Below are positions 45,634-54,304 of a stretch of DNA of 64,000 bases, in pieces. Origin of the DNA: Oceanisphaera avium (GTDB taxonomy: Bacteria > Pseudomonadota > Gammaproteobacteria > Enterobacterales > Aeromonadaceae). A program made the position numbers and the translations under genes. The stretch is taken from assembly GCF_002157875.1 (NCBI RefSeq), contig NZ_CP021376.1, positions 2,374,501-2,438,500 of the forward strand. The letters run 5' to 3'. The notes beneath the pieces were generated by a model. It made no database searches. It saw only the letters and a list, made by a program, of their open reading frames with translations, and was not told the origin of the DNA. How positions within the stretch are numbered: the stretch's first letter is position 1; the number at the start of each line of letters is the position of its first letter.

Positions 45634-46119
45634 ACGCGTCGCTTTAAAGGGCTGATATTGAATTTTATTGATATACCACTCTTTTACGCCCGAGGGGGTG
45701 TGGACTAGCACTTCGTCATCCACTTGCTTACCAATAAGCGCGCGAGCCATGGGCGAGTTAATAGTAATGTAGTTATTTTTAGGATCCATTTCATCGCTGC
45801 CTACAATACGATAGCGCACTATATCACCGGCTTCATTTTCTAACTCCACCCAAGCGCCAAAGAATACTTTGCCATCTTGGCGGGGATCATAATCGACAAT
45901 TTTTAATACTTCTAAACGCTTCATTAAAAAACGTACTCGCCGGTCTATTTCGCGTAGCCGGCGCTTACCATAAATATATTCAGCGTTCTCGCTACGGTCA
46001 CCGAGCGCCGCCGCTTCTGATACTGCTTGAGTCACGGCAGGGCGCTCTACTTTCCACAGCTCTTTTAATTCTAAATCAAGCTGGTGCCAGCCGGCGCGAG
46101 TAATTAAATTAGTTTTCAT
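45631..46119 (-). CDS. greB: Transcription elongation factor GreB
   Basis: The 162-residue protein has the N-terminal coiled coil tipped by the acidic loop (ALGDRSENAEYIYGKRRLREID, with the catalytic Asp and Glu near 41-46) and the C-terminal FKBP-like domain (VGSDEMDPKNNYITINSPMARAL). IYGKRRLREIDRRVRFL marks GreB rather than GreA, which has YHAAKEQQ here. It stimulates transcript cleavage by backtracked RNA polymerase. Confidence 0.95.
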   Translation of the reverse strand: MKTNLITRAGWHQLDLELKELWKVERPAVTQAVSEAAALGDRSENAEYIYGKRRLREIDRRVRFLMKRLEVLKIVDYDPRQDGKVFFGAWVELENEAGDIVRYRIVGSDEMDPKNNYITINSPMARALIGKQVDDEVLVHTPSGVKEWYINKIQYQPFKATR

Positions 46120-46298
46120 TAACCGTTGTTTAATCCTTAAATATAGAAAGCTATTGTGGCTGAGACTTTCCCAAGAAGAAAGCTGAGCTAACTTTGATCA
46201 AGCACAAACTTTGTACGAAAAAGTAGTAGGTCTGCTAGACAAGATAAAGGTTAATGATTACTGTTTTCATCTTTAATGCACTATGCGAAGGAGTTAAA

Positions 46299-46676
46299 AT
46301 GAAAGCACTATTCTCTCTGGCCTCAGTTGCAGTTGTTATGTTGGCCAGTACCGCTCACGCCACTGACGAACGTCCCTCTCACTTTAAAGGTGAAGACTCA
46401 CCAACGTGGGAAGTCGCACAAGAAAATCTTAGCGAATATAACCAACGTTTAGCAAAATTAGTTAATCAAGACCAGCTTAGTGCAGACGATCTTCACCAAG
46501 TGCATCAGCTGACCTATACCTTAGAAAATGCGCTAGAGCGTATGGAAGAAGAATTAGAAAAGGTAGCTGAAACATTAGAAAAAGTGCATGTCGCTTCAGA
46601 AACTAATAAGCCAGATACGGTTAAAAAAGAGGGCGAAAAATACCTAACGGATGTTGAAAAGTTACTGAGTAAATAA
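46299..46676 (+). CDS. Small secreted helical protein (DUF6746-like)
   Basis: The 125-residue protein has a signal peptide (FSLASVAVVMLASTAHA, cleavage near residue 20) and two long charged helices (about 45-105, including LHQVHQLTYTLENALERMEEELEKVAET in sections). I believe it belongs to the family annotated DUF6746 in marine gammaproteobacteria, but that is from memory. It is probably periplasmic; function unknown. The start is at 46299 after GAAGGAG; the open frame upstream to 46254 lacks a ribosome site. Confidence 0.75.
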   Translation: MKALFSLASVAVVMLASTAHATDERPSHFKGEDSPTWEVAQENLSEYNQRLAKLVNQDQLSADDLHQVHQLTYTLENALERMEEELEKVAETLEKVHVASETNKPDTVKKEGEKYLTDVEKLLSK

Positions 46677-46690
46677 TTTTTTCTTTATAT

Positions 46691-46722
46691 ACCAGCAGGT
46701 TGCATTGCACTTGCTGGTTTTA
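46691..46722 (+). terminator. Terminator after the small helical protein gene
   Basis: ACCAGCA and TGCTGGT form the outer stem around a partly paired 14-base interior, followed by TTTATTTTT. It ends the 46299-46676 transcript. Confidence 0.6.
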
Positions 46723-46915
46723 TTTTTAAGCGGTGTGTTAAGCCGTTGAGTTTACATCTTAGATATTGGCGGTAAAATAAGCTGTTTTGTATTCCATCGC
46801 AAGCGAGACAAATGCGACTTTTCTATCCCTTTCAAGAACCACCTTTTAGATTAGCTCTGTGTTTACTGTGGTGCGTGGGCACGAGTGAATATCATGAAAA
46901 GGGCTGGTTTACTTA

Positions 46916-47707
46916 ATGGATAATTTAAAACAGTGGCAGCACGTGGCCGCCAAAACTTACCCCTTATTTAAGCAAATCAAACAAGACTTCGTTCGTGAAG
47001 CCAGCTTTTTAAAAGAGGAGGCGCCTACCTTAAATGAGCTGCTTGATTATACCCAACTCACCCATGAATTCTCTGACTACTTGTGGCTAGATACCGATAG
47101 CCTAGATAATCTTTCTTTGCAGCTGATGGATGCTAGGCATCCCGAGCACGCGCCGTTATTCGAACAATTTCGCCAGCATGCCTTAGGTAAACACCAAGAT
47201 ATATATGCGCCGCGGCCATTATTTTGGGGAGAAAATAGGCCTGCAGCCTTAGATATTGCGCCGCGCATCAATGACGAAGGGCTGAGTTATCGCTGTAATC
47301 TCGCCGTGCTTGAACACACACAAAGTAAGCCGCGCATTATCGGTAACTGGGTATTGAGCTTTAATGGTGAAATTCCAGTAGAGCGACCTGCACCGGCATT
47401 AGAGATGGCTTTAAAAAGTCTTTACTTATTGCCGGAGTGGCAGGGCTATGGTGTGGGCTCGGTAGTGAACCGCGTACTTAGTGAGTTATTGTGTAAAATT
47501 TTAAGTACGCCATTGGCCAGTGCACTGCCTAACGAGCTGCCTGCACCTCCTGCTATGCAGTTTTATGCCAACTATACCAGTCGTAATGGCCAACGAATGG
47601 GTAAGCAAATTGCGCGGCGACTTGCGCCTCTTGCCCGCCAGCACGGGCTGTTATATTACGATAGCAGCCAGTTTTGCCAGCAAGGCGTCGCTAGAAATAT
47701 GATTTAG
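46916..47707 (+). CDS. Uncharacterised protein with a GNAT-like acetyl-CoA loop
   Basis: I do not recognise this 263-residue protein. It has no signal peptide or membrane segment. Residues about 168-190 (LKSLYLLPEWQGYGVGSVVNRVLSE, shown in parts) look like the beta-4/alpha-3 acetyl-CoA loop of GNAT enzymes, with Q-G-Y-G-V-G in place of the usual Q/R-x-x-G-x-G/A. The C-terminal third includes MQFYANYTSRNGQRMGKQIARRL, resembling the FYxxxGF region with a changed ending. A large N-terminal helical segment is unrelated to anything I know. It could be a divergent acyltransferase. Its 3' end is 18 bases from the convergent Lrp-type gene. Confidence 0.6.
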   Translation: MDNLKQWQHVAAKTYPLFKQIKQDFVREASFLKEEAPTLNELLDYTQLTHEFSDYLWLDTDSLDNLSLQLMDARHPEHAPLFEQFRQHALGKHQDIYAPRPLFWGENRPAALDIAPRINDEGLSYRCNLAVLEHTQSKPRIIGNWVLSFNGEIPVERPAPALEMALKSLYLLPEWQGYGVGSVVNRVLSELLCKILSTPLASALPNELPAPPAMQFYANYTSRNGQRMGKQIARRLAPLARQHGLLYYDSSQFCQQGVARNMI

Positions 47708-47725
47708 TGTGCAGTCGTGACTGCC

Positions 47726-48211
47726 TTAGCCTAAATGATCCAGTGGCAGGGCAGTTTCATGCTTGATGCGGCGTAAGACAAAGCTGGAACGTACGCCAGT
47801 GACACCATTAACACGGGTAAGCTTGCCCAAAAGAAATTGCTGATAGTGCTCCATATCTCGTACCACTACTTTTAATTGGTAGTCAGCATCGGTGCCGGTG
47901 ATCAGATCGCATTCTAATACTTCAGAGAAGTCTTTAATGGCGGCATCGAAGTTTTCAAAGCGCTCGGGAGTATGCCTATCTAATGAGATATGAATATAGG
48001 CTTGCAGACTTAAGCCCAGTTGGTTGGCATCAAGTAACGTCACATGGTTAGCAATAAGACCTGCATCTTCTAGCGCCTTAACGCGCCGTGAGCAAGGTGA
48101 GGGTGATAAGCCAATGCGCTCGGCAAGTTCTAAATTGCTAATGCGCCCGTTAGCTTGCATTAGCTCTAAAATACGGCGATCAGTTCTATCGAGTTGAATT
48201 AAGTTGCTCAT
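47726..48211 (-). CDS. Lrp/AsnC-family transcriptional regulator
   Basis: The 161-residue protein has the AsnC helix-turn-helix (LDRTDRRILELMQANGRIS, then LAERIGLSPSPCSRRVKALE) and the RAM effector domain (YIHISLDRHTPERFENF, ITGTDADYQLKVVVRD, TRVNGVTGVRSSFVLRRI). It resembles the short-type Lrp-like regulators rather than global Lrp. A long 5' region (428 bases to sodC) lies upstream and may contain its promoter. Confidence 0.93.
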   Translation of the reverse strand: MSNLIQLDRTDRRILELMQANGRISNLELAERIGLSPSPCSRRVKALEDAGLIANHVTLLDANQLGLSLQAYIHISLDRHTPERFENFDAAIKDFSEVLECDLITGTDADYQLKVVVRDMEHYQQFLLGKLTRVNGVTGVRSSFVLRRIKHETALPLDHLG

Positions 48212-48329
48212 GTAATGGTCTTAAGAGTGAAAGTGTATGGTTTTTTATAGCATAAAGGGTGAGTTGTTGCTCTAAGTAAGGGTTTTAGCTGCAACTTAGC
48301 AAGCACTCTCCCTTAATAAAGCGCTACCA

Positions 48330-48525
48330 TAGTTGCATCTGCTGGAGACAAACAGACCGACACCTTCGGACGCTGTTGCAAGCCAATTAACCCAATTGGT
48401 AAGCGCCACTAGGCCGCATTTTAAGAGAATGTGAGGCTGGAAGCCGGGCCACAAGCCTTGGCAAGATGCAGATCATCATCGCGGTTAGGCCGTTAAAAAA
48501 AGAGCACCCAAGGTGCTCTTTTTTT
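48330..48525 (+). ncRNA. Candidate structured small RNA, strand not certain
   Basis: This GC-richer segment lies in a 428-base gene-free gap. TGCATCT at 48334-48340 is complementary to AGATGCA at 48464-48470 and would close a 137-base domain. Inside it are a perfect hairpin CCAATT/AATTGG (48383-48399), a GCATT/AATGT hairpin with a 7-base loop (48416-48432) and GGCT/AGCC around a GGA loop (48435-48445). The segment ends at a strong terminator. It matches no RNA family I know. A promoter was not identified and the terminator could instead belong to sodC. Confidence 0.35.
48494..48525. terminator. Bidirectional Rho-independent terminator
   Basis: AGAGCACC at 48501-48508 and GGTGCTCT at 48512-48519 form a perfect stem around a CAA loop, extended by an A run before and a T run after. 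It can end sodC on the minus strand and the candidate RNA on the plus strand. Confidence 0.9.
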
Positions 48526-48639
48526 ATGGAAAAATAGGTAAGGAGTGAGGCGGAGATAGTGAGGTATAACAAGCAAACACCAAACATAGACTAGTGTTTT
48601 GAATTTAATCCCCTCACGCCTCACCATTTACTCTTCACG

Positions 48640-49173
48640 CTACTTAACTACTCCACAGGCAAAGCGCGCACCGCCGCCACCTAAAGGCTCAGGGTTGTCA
48701 CTGTGATTATCACCTCCCGCATGGATCATAAGCGCGTGACCTTTTAGGTCACTGAGTTTTTTCAGCTTAGGGGCGAGTACGGGATAGTGAGCATTACCTT
48801 CTTCATCTACGTAAAGCGCAGGTAAGTCACCTAAATGTCCATCATCATCATAAGGCCCTAAATGCTGGTCGGTTTTTTTAGGATCTAGGTGTCCTCCTGC
48901 TGCACCCCCTGGTACAACTTTACCGGCGTCGTCTTTCTTAGGGCCACAATCGGCGTTTTCATGCACATGAAAGCCATGAATGCCCGGCGTTAGCTCAGAT
49001 AATTGCGGCGTGAATAGCAGGCCGTAATCGGTTTCAGTGACTTTAATTTGGCCAAGCTCACTGGCGGTGCCTTGCTCATTCACTGTATGAATGATGATGT
49101 CTAAGTCTTGTGCTAGAGCGGTTGCACTTAAGGTGGTAGCTAATAATGCGCTAGCAAGTAAAGTACGCTTCAT
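48640..49173 (-). CDS. sodC: Periplasmic Cu/Zn superoxide dismutase
   Basis: The 177-residue protein has a signal peptide ([15 protein letters not shown]) and the copper and zinc ligands of bacterial Sod[13 protein letters not shown] near 66-77, GGHLDP near 94, the zinc loop [15 protein letters not shown] near 105-119, and [16 protein letters not shown] near 146. The disulfide cysteines are in DCG and FACGV near the C-terminus. It converts superoxide to oxygen and hydrogen peroxide in the periplasm. Monocistronic; the terminator lies 115 bases downstream. Confidence 0.96.
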   Translation of the reverse strand: MKRTLLASALLATTLSATALAQDLDIIIHTVNEQGTASELGQIKVTETDYGLLFTPQLSELTPGIHGFHVHENADCGPKKDDAGKVVPGGAAGGHLDPKKTDQHLGPYDDDGHLGDLPALYVDEEGNAHYPVLAPKLKKLSDLKGHALMIHAGGDNHSDNPEPLGGGGARFACGVVK

Positions 49174-49488
49174 GATGACTCCTTTCTAGTAATAAATAGG
49201 GAATGTGAAGTTGTCTTATAAAGTGGCTTTATTACGCGCTTAAACAGGAACTTAATATATTTACCCTGACAGCTCTCTGAGCATAGAGCAAGGGTAGGCA
49301 GCCTTCGAGTTAAAAACCCAGAATAGTTAAAAAAATTAACACTTTTCAGGCCGTTTTAGAATTGTGCTCGGTATTCACTCTTTACAACGATATTTTAAAC
49401 TTAGATATACCGGACATTCTCCGTATAATGTGCTTATCAGTTATCAATTTAACAAGTGATAACTATTTATTGATGAGTGGATCTATTT
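49174..49488. other. Promoter region between sodC and the first GGDEF gene
   Basis: 315 bases without a gene. AGTTATCA at 49439-49446 and TGATAACT at 49457-49464 form a perfect 8-base dyad with a 10-base spacer, 25 bases before the start of the diguanylate cyclase gene. The sequence TATAATG at 49424-49430 is a good -10 element just upstream, so the dyad lies at or after the likely transcription start. Confidence 0.5.
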
Positions 49489-51201
49489 ATGAGCCTATCT
49501 TCGCTACGGTCAACATCGGATATTACGCCCTTGAGTGGTGCTAACTCATTAACTGCTAGCGAGACAGATTGGCAGCAGTTATGTCAGCAAGTGTGTGTAA
49601 CGAGTCACGCTTTACATGCCTGTTTTGTATTATTTAATGCTAATGAAGAGCTCCCTCATTTATTTTATAGCGAACATTGGCCGTTATTGTCTGAGTGGCA
49701 GACGCATGATTACCAGCATATTTTGCAAAAAAACTTATTCTATCACCCACTCTCTAAGCCTAATTCTACACTCAAAAATTACTTAGCCATTCCTATTAAA
49801 CGCGGCCATATTAGCGGTCTTTTGTTATTACATTTTTCTGGAAACTTACCCACGTTAAATGAAAAAAACAAACAATTGCTAGATACCTTTGCCATGCATG
49901 GCGCCTTGTTATTCCAAGCTAACCAACCCAAACTTAAACACCGCCGAGTCAGTATTTCTCGCCATCTTATTCAGCGTTTTAAAAAAGTACTGAACCAAGC
50001 CGCTACCCCCATTAGTGCATTTGATGCCAGTGGGAAATGTGTATTTTGGAATTTAGCCTGTGAGCGAGTATTTGGCTGGCATAGTGAAGAAATGACGCAA
50101 CATGAGTCTCCCATTTGTTTATTTTATCCTGAGGAAACTGAGCGCCAGCTAGTAATGAAAGAGGCGAGAGCGCTAGGGCGCTCAAGCTTTAAAGAATGGC
50201 ATCCTTTTAATAAAGCAGGGCAGCGCTTAGGTATTTTATGTACCTCGATTAGTCTCACCGAGGGCATTAGTTTATGTATCTGTCATGATATTACTGAGCA
50301 AAAAAAGTGGCTTAAACAGCAGCACCTTGCGCCTAATGTTTTTGAGTCGAGTTACGATGGTATTATTATTTCCGATCCTAATCATCGAATTACGCATGTT
50401 AACCCGGCTTTTACCCGCATTACGGGCTTTAGCGCGGCTGAAGTCGTGGACCGCTACCCTTATGTTTTTAAATACTTGTTATCTAATCCTGAGTTTTATC
50501 ATTACTTAGCGGCTCAGCTTAAGGTAAAGGATCATTGGCAAGGCGAGTTAAATAGCCAACGAAAAAGTGGTGAAGATTGTGCGCTATTGTTAGCTATTAC
50601 CGCAGTAAGAGATCACAGCGGTAATATTTTAAATCATGTTACTGTGTTATCAGATATCACCCATTTAAAACAACATGAGGCTAATCTTCGACATCAAGCC
50701 TTTCATGACGCCCTAACGGGCATTCCTAACCGACTGCTCTTTAGTGAGCTGCTTGAACGCGCTATTTATCGTTGTCAGCGCAAGCAGAGCCAATTGGCTG
50801 TGTGCTATTTAGATCTTGATGGCTTTAAAGCCATTAATGATAACTTTGGTCACGCCGCCGGCGACGCCTTATTAATAGAAATTAGCCAGCGCCTAAATTC
50901 ACGTACTCGCGCCTGTGATGCGCTAGCCAGACTCGGAGGTGATGAATTTGTATTATTGTGCACCGAGTTTGAATCACGTGAGGAATGTGCCGATATTTTA
51001 GAGCGCATCCAAGCTGTGATCCGTGAGCCGGTGCTATTAGAGGCAGAAACGGTGTATGTGTCTGCCAGTATTGGTGTTGCCTTATATCCTGACGATGCCG
51101 ACCATGCTGAGCTATTGCTGCGCTACGCGGATCAAGCCATGTATCAAGCAAAAAAGCAGAGCAAAGATACGTATGTGTTTTTTGATACGCTAAATAAATA
51201 G
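49489..51201 (+). CDS. Sensor-PAS-PAS-GGDEF diguanylate cyclase (paralogue 1, no EAL)
   Basis: The protein has 570 residues: an N-terminal GAF-like sensor (about 10-150; WQQLCQQV, LKNYLAIPIKRG), PAS 1 (about 165-280; ISAFDASGKCVFWNLACERVFGW), PAS 2 (about 285-400; VFESSYDGIIISD, NPAFTRITGF) and a GGDEF domain with RLGGDEF near 481-487. The inhibitory site RACD is five residues before GGDEF. Both signatures are intact, so it should make c-di-GMP under product feedback. No membrane segment. The protein ends right after the GGDEF domain, where the two downstream paralogues continue into an EAL domain. I choose ATG 49489; GTG 49477 is possible. Confidence 0.9.
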   Translation: MSLSSLRSTSDITPLSGANSLTASETDWQQLCQQVCVTSHALHACFVLFNANEELPHLFYSEHWPLLSEWQTHDYQHILQKNLFYHPLSKPNSTLKNYLAIPIKRGHISGLLLLHFSGNLPTLNEKNKQLLDTFAMHGALLFQANQPKLKHRRVSISRHLIQRFKKVLNQAATPISAFDASGKCVFWNLACERVFGWHSEEMTQHESPICLFYPEETERQLVMKEARALGRSSFKEWHPFNKAGQRLGILCTSISLTEGISLCICHDITEQKKWLKQQHLAPNVFESSYDGIIISDPNHRITHVNPAFTRITGFSAAEVVDRYPYVFKYLLSNPEFYHYLAAQLKVKDHWQGELNSQRKSGEDCALLLAITAVRDHSGNILNHVTVLSDITHLKQHEANLRHQAFHDALTGIPNRLLFSELLERAIYRCQRKQSQLAVCYLDLDGFKAINDNFGHAAGDALLIEISQRLNSRTRACDALARLGGDEFVLLCTEFESREECADILERIQAVIREPVLLEAETVYVSASIGVALYPDDADHAELLLRYADQAMYQAKKQSKDTYVFFDTLNK

Positions 51202-51383
51202 TACTGCGAGTATCCCCTCCTTTTTCAAGCCAGTTTTGGGTCTTAAAAATTTAATTCGACCCTACTGGCAACGCAACCTAAAAACTGTCCTACTCTTAGT
51301 GTCACTTTATCTCAAACTAGTTGTGAGCCGTGCTTATTATCAGCGGCGGCCTTTGAGAATCGTTTTTTAGAAAAATAATAGGC

Positions 51384-53915
51384 ATGGATATGCGACTGCA
51401 ACATAATCAGGATGATTGGGCGCGCCCCGCCAACTTGCACATCACGACACCTGAGTTGGACTGGCAACAGTTATGCCAGCAAGCCAGCTACAGCTGTGGG
51501 GCTTTGAATACTCGTTTTGTGTTTTTTGCCGGTGTAAGCACAACACCTCAGATAATTCCCGAGGCAAAGCTAACTAGGCCAGACTCTTGGACTTTGGCCG
51601 ACTATCAGCAAATATGGCGCCAAGCGAGCTTTTATCAGGCATTAGCAGCACCTAACAGTACGCTGAAGAATTACATGGCTATTCCTATTGCTCGGGCTAA
51701 GGTGCAAGGGTTGTTGGTGCTTCATTTTGCCGCTAGCGCACCTAAGCTTAGCCAAACACAGTATTTATTGCTTAATACCTTAGCCACCTATGCGGCGCTA
51801 TTGTATCAAGAACAAACGGCGCCGCAGTTGCTTAAAGTAGATACCGCGGCGGCCAATAAGCATAGAAAAGAACAGAGCTCACGGCGGTTATTTAAAAGGC
51901 TAAAAAAGCTATTTAATGATGTGCCCATTCCCATTAATGCCTTTGATGAACACCAGCGTTGTATTTTTTGGAATCAAGCCTGTGAACAAGTTTTAGGCTG
52001 GTCTAAAACTGAGATTAAGCAGCATCCTGCTCCGTTACAATTATTCTATCCCGATGAGCAAGAGCAACAACAATTAAAAGCGGCCTTCAATGGGGAATGT
52101 AACTCTGAATTTAAAGAGTGGCAGCTGCGCCATCGTAACGGCCAGCTCCTCACTATGCTGTGGGCGCACATTAAATTACCCAATGGCGACACCTTATGTG
52201 TGGGCCATGATATGAGTGTGCAACATGAAATAGCGCATTTACAGCGCTTGGCTACCAATGTCTTTGAGTCCAGCTACGACGGCATTATGGTCACGGATGC
52301 TGATCATTGTATTACTCATATTAATCCCGCTTTTACCCGCATTACAGGTTATCAACTTGATGAAGTGAAAGGGCGCTATCCCGACTTATTAAAATATTTA
52401 CCCGCCGATCGTAAGCTTTATCTCGAACTGGTGGCACATTTTAAAAGCCATGACTTTTGGCAAGGAGAGCTAACGGGATTACGAAAAAACGGTGAGAGCT
52501 ATTCATTGTTACTGGCCGTTACTGCCGTTAAAAGTGACGCCGGACAAGTGCTGAGTCATGTGTCTATATTTACGGATATTACTTATTTAAAACAGCATGA
52601 GGCGCAGTTACGCCATCAAGCGTTTCATGATGCCCTAACAGGAGTCCCTAATCGGTTACTGTTTGGTGAGCTGTTAGAGCGAGCCATTGCCAGTGCAGAA
52701 CGCGATAAAGGGCGCTTAGCAGTGTGTTATTTAGACTTGGATGGTTTTAAGGCCGTGAATGATAAATTGGGGCATGCGGCGGGAGATCAGTTATTAATAG
52801 AGGTGAGCCGGCGATTAGGCTCAATTACTCGAAGTTGTGATGCAATGTCGCGCTTAGGCGGCGATGAGTTTGCCTTGCTATTTACTGGCTTGCACTCGAT
52901 TGAAGAAGGAGAAGAAATACTAAAGCGCGTGCACAATATTATAAATCAGACGACCTATATTGAAGGTGAACAGGTTAAAGTATCGGCCAGTATTGGCGTG
53001 GCTTTGTATCCAGAAGATGCCGATGAAGCCGAGTTATTGCTGCGTTATGCAGACCAAGCCATGTATGAAGCTAAAAAACAGGGTAAAAATGGCTATGTTT
53101 TTTTTGATGAGAGCCAAACTTATGAACAACATAGCCATGCCCAGCAATTAGCCTTAATTAGCCAAGGCTTAGCAAGGGGGGAGTTATGTTTATATTACCT
53201 GCCCGCGATTGATCTCCATACCCAGCGCGTAGTGCGTCTTGAAGCCTTATTGCGCTGGCAGCATCCTCAGCAGGGGCTGCGCACGCCAAGCGATTTTTTA
53301 CCAATAGTGATGGGCAGTGCGTTAGAGCTGGAGCTAGGAGTTTGGGTCATTGAAGAAGTGCTTAAGCAAATAGAGATATGGCAACAGCAAGGACTGACTT
53401 TAAAGGTTAGTTTTAATGTGAGTGCCGGTCAGTTGTTAGATGACAATTTCACGCCTAAGTTAGCACACTTATTAAGTGCTTATCCTGCTTCTTTTGCTAG
53501 TCAGCTGGAGTTAGAGTTTCAAGAAAGTGCGATTCAAGCAGATATTAATGCGGCAGTAGATGCGCTACAGCGCTGTCGTGATCTGGGGATCAGCATGTCT
53601 ATTGATAACTTTGGTACCGGCTATTCGTCTTTAAGTCATCTTAACCAGCTTCCTATTGATACCATAAAAATAGATCGTAGCTTTATTAACGATCTATTAT
53701 CCAATGCGCATGATCTGAGTATGGTTACCAGTGTTATTCAGCTGGCCGCCGCCCTTAAGCTCAATGTGATGGCCGAAGGAGTAGAGGAAGCTGCTCAAGG
53801 CGTGCGTCTCTTACAATTAGGTTGTACTCAAGTGCAAGGGTTTGGTATTTCTCAGCCTATGCCAGCTGCTCATGTCCCGGCATGGCTTAAAAGCTGGAAC
53901 TATAAGCTGCAATAA
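51384..53915 (+). CDS. Sensor-PAS-PAS-GGDEF-EAL protein (paralogue 2) with altered EAL site
   Basis: The 843-residue protein has the same N-terminal sensor, PAS 1 and PAS 2 order as its upstream neighbour and a GGDEF domain with intact RLGGDEF (492-496) and inhibitory RSCD. Its EAL domain keeps Glu620 (EALLRW), Asn678, Glu711 (LEFQES), Lys762 (KIDRS) and Glu798 (EGVEE). The paired aspartates of active enzymes (DDFGTG) read D741-N742 (DNFGTGYSS). Loss of the second Asp, needed for metal binding in studied EAL enzymes, predicts weak or no phosphodiesterase activity. I infer a diguanylate cyclase with a regulatory EAL domain. Confidence 0.92.
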   Translation: MDMRLQHNQDDWARPANLHITTPELDWQQLCQQASYSCGALNTRFVFFAGVSTTPQIIPEAKLTRPDSWTLADYQQIWRQASFYQALAAPNSTLKNYMAIPIARAKVQGLLVLHFAASAPKLSQTQYLLLNTLATYAALLYQEQTAPQLLKVDTAAANKHRKEQSSRRLFKRLKKLFNDVPIPINAFDEHQRCIFWNQACEQVLGWSKTEIKQHPAPLQLFYPDEQEQQQLKAAFNGECNSEFKEWQLRHRNGQLLTMLWAHIKLPNGDTLCVGHDMSVQHEIAHLQRLATNVFESSYDGIMVTDADHCITHINPAFTRITGYQLDEVKGRYPDLLKYLPADRKLYLELVAHFKSHDFWQGELTGLRKNGESYSLLLAVTAVKSDAGQVLSHVSIFTDITYLKQHEAQLRHQAFHDALTGVPNRLLFGELLERAIASAERDKGRLAVCYLDLDGFKAVNDKLGHAAGDQLLIEVSRRLGSITRSCDAMSRLGGDEFALLFTGLHSIEEGEEILKRVHNIINQTTYIEGEQVKVSASIGVALYPEDADEAELLLRYADQAMYEAKKQGKNGYVFFDESQTYEQHSHAQQLALISQGLARGELCLYYLPAIDLHTQRVVRLEALLRWQHPQQGLRTPSDFLPIVMGSALELELGVWVIEEVLKQIEIWQQQGLTLKVSFNVSAGQLLDDNFTPKLAHLLSAYPASFASQLELEFQESAIQADINAAVDALQRCRDLGISMSIDNFGTGYSSLSHLNQLPIDTIKIDRSFINDLLSNAHDLSMVTSVIQLAAALKLNVMAEGVEEAAQGVRLLQLGCTQVQGFGISQPMPAAHVPAWLKSWNYKLQ

Positions 53916-53959
53916 TTTAAATTTACCTACTGTGCTTATTTTAAACTTGGTTAAATAAC

Positions 53960-53984
53960 AAGGTGCCTCTCAATGAGGCACTTT
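53960..53984 (+). terminator. Hairpin terminator after paralogue 2
   Basis: AAGGTGCCTC at 53960-53969 pairs with GAGGCACTTT at 53975-53984 (one G-T pair) around a 5-base loop, followed by a broken T run. The remaining 320 bases up to the next gene are AT-rich with no gene; GGTATAAAAC near 54208 is a possible -10 region. Confidence 0.7.
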
Positions 53985-54304
53985 GTTGTTTAACATGAAG
54001 ATAAATATATGAATTGGTTTTTATTGCCCTAACTGACTAGCCGTTTTTAAAAGCGCCTTATATTAATTATGCTGATCATTTGCAACCTTGCTAATGTAGC
54101 GAGTTATTTTAGCTAATAAATTAATTTCATTTAAAGATGAATATTGGATGCTTAATAAAGAATAATAATAACCATTTGTCTTATATGAACTCATCTTATT
54201 TATGTGGTATAAAACTAAAACCACTAAGCTTAAACTTTAAAATGCTTTTACCTTAAAGATTGGCTTATTTTCGCACATACATGCCCATTATTATAAGTAG
54301 GAAT

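Noticed and set aside
48387..48587. 66-codon minus-strand open frame between lrp-like and sodC genes
   Set aside because: It crosses the terminator hairpin and lacks a ribosome site; the region is better explained as an RNA or regulatory segment.
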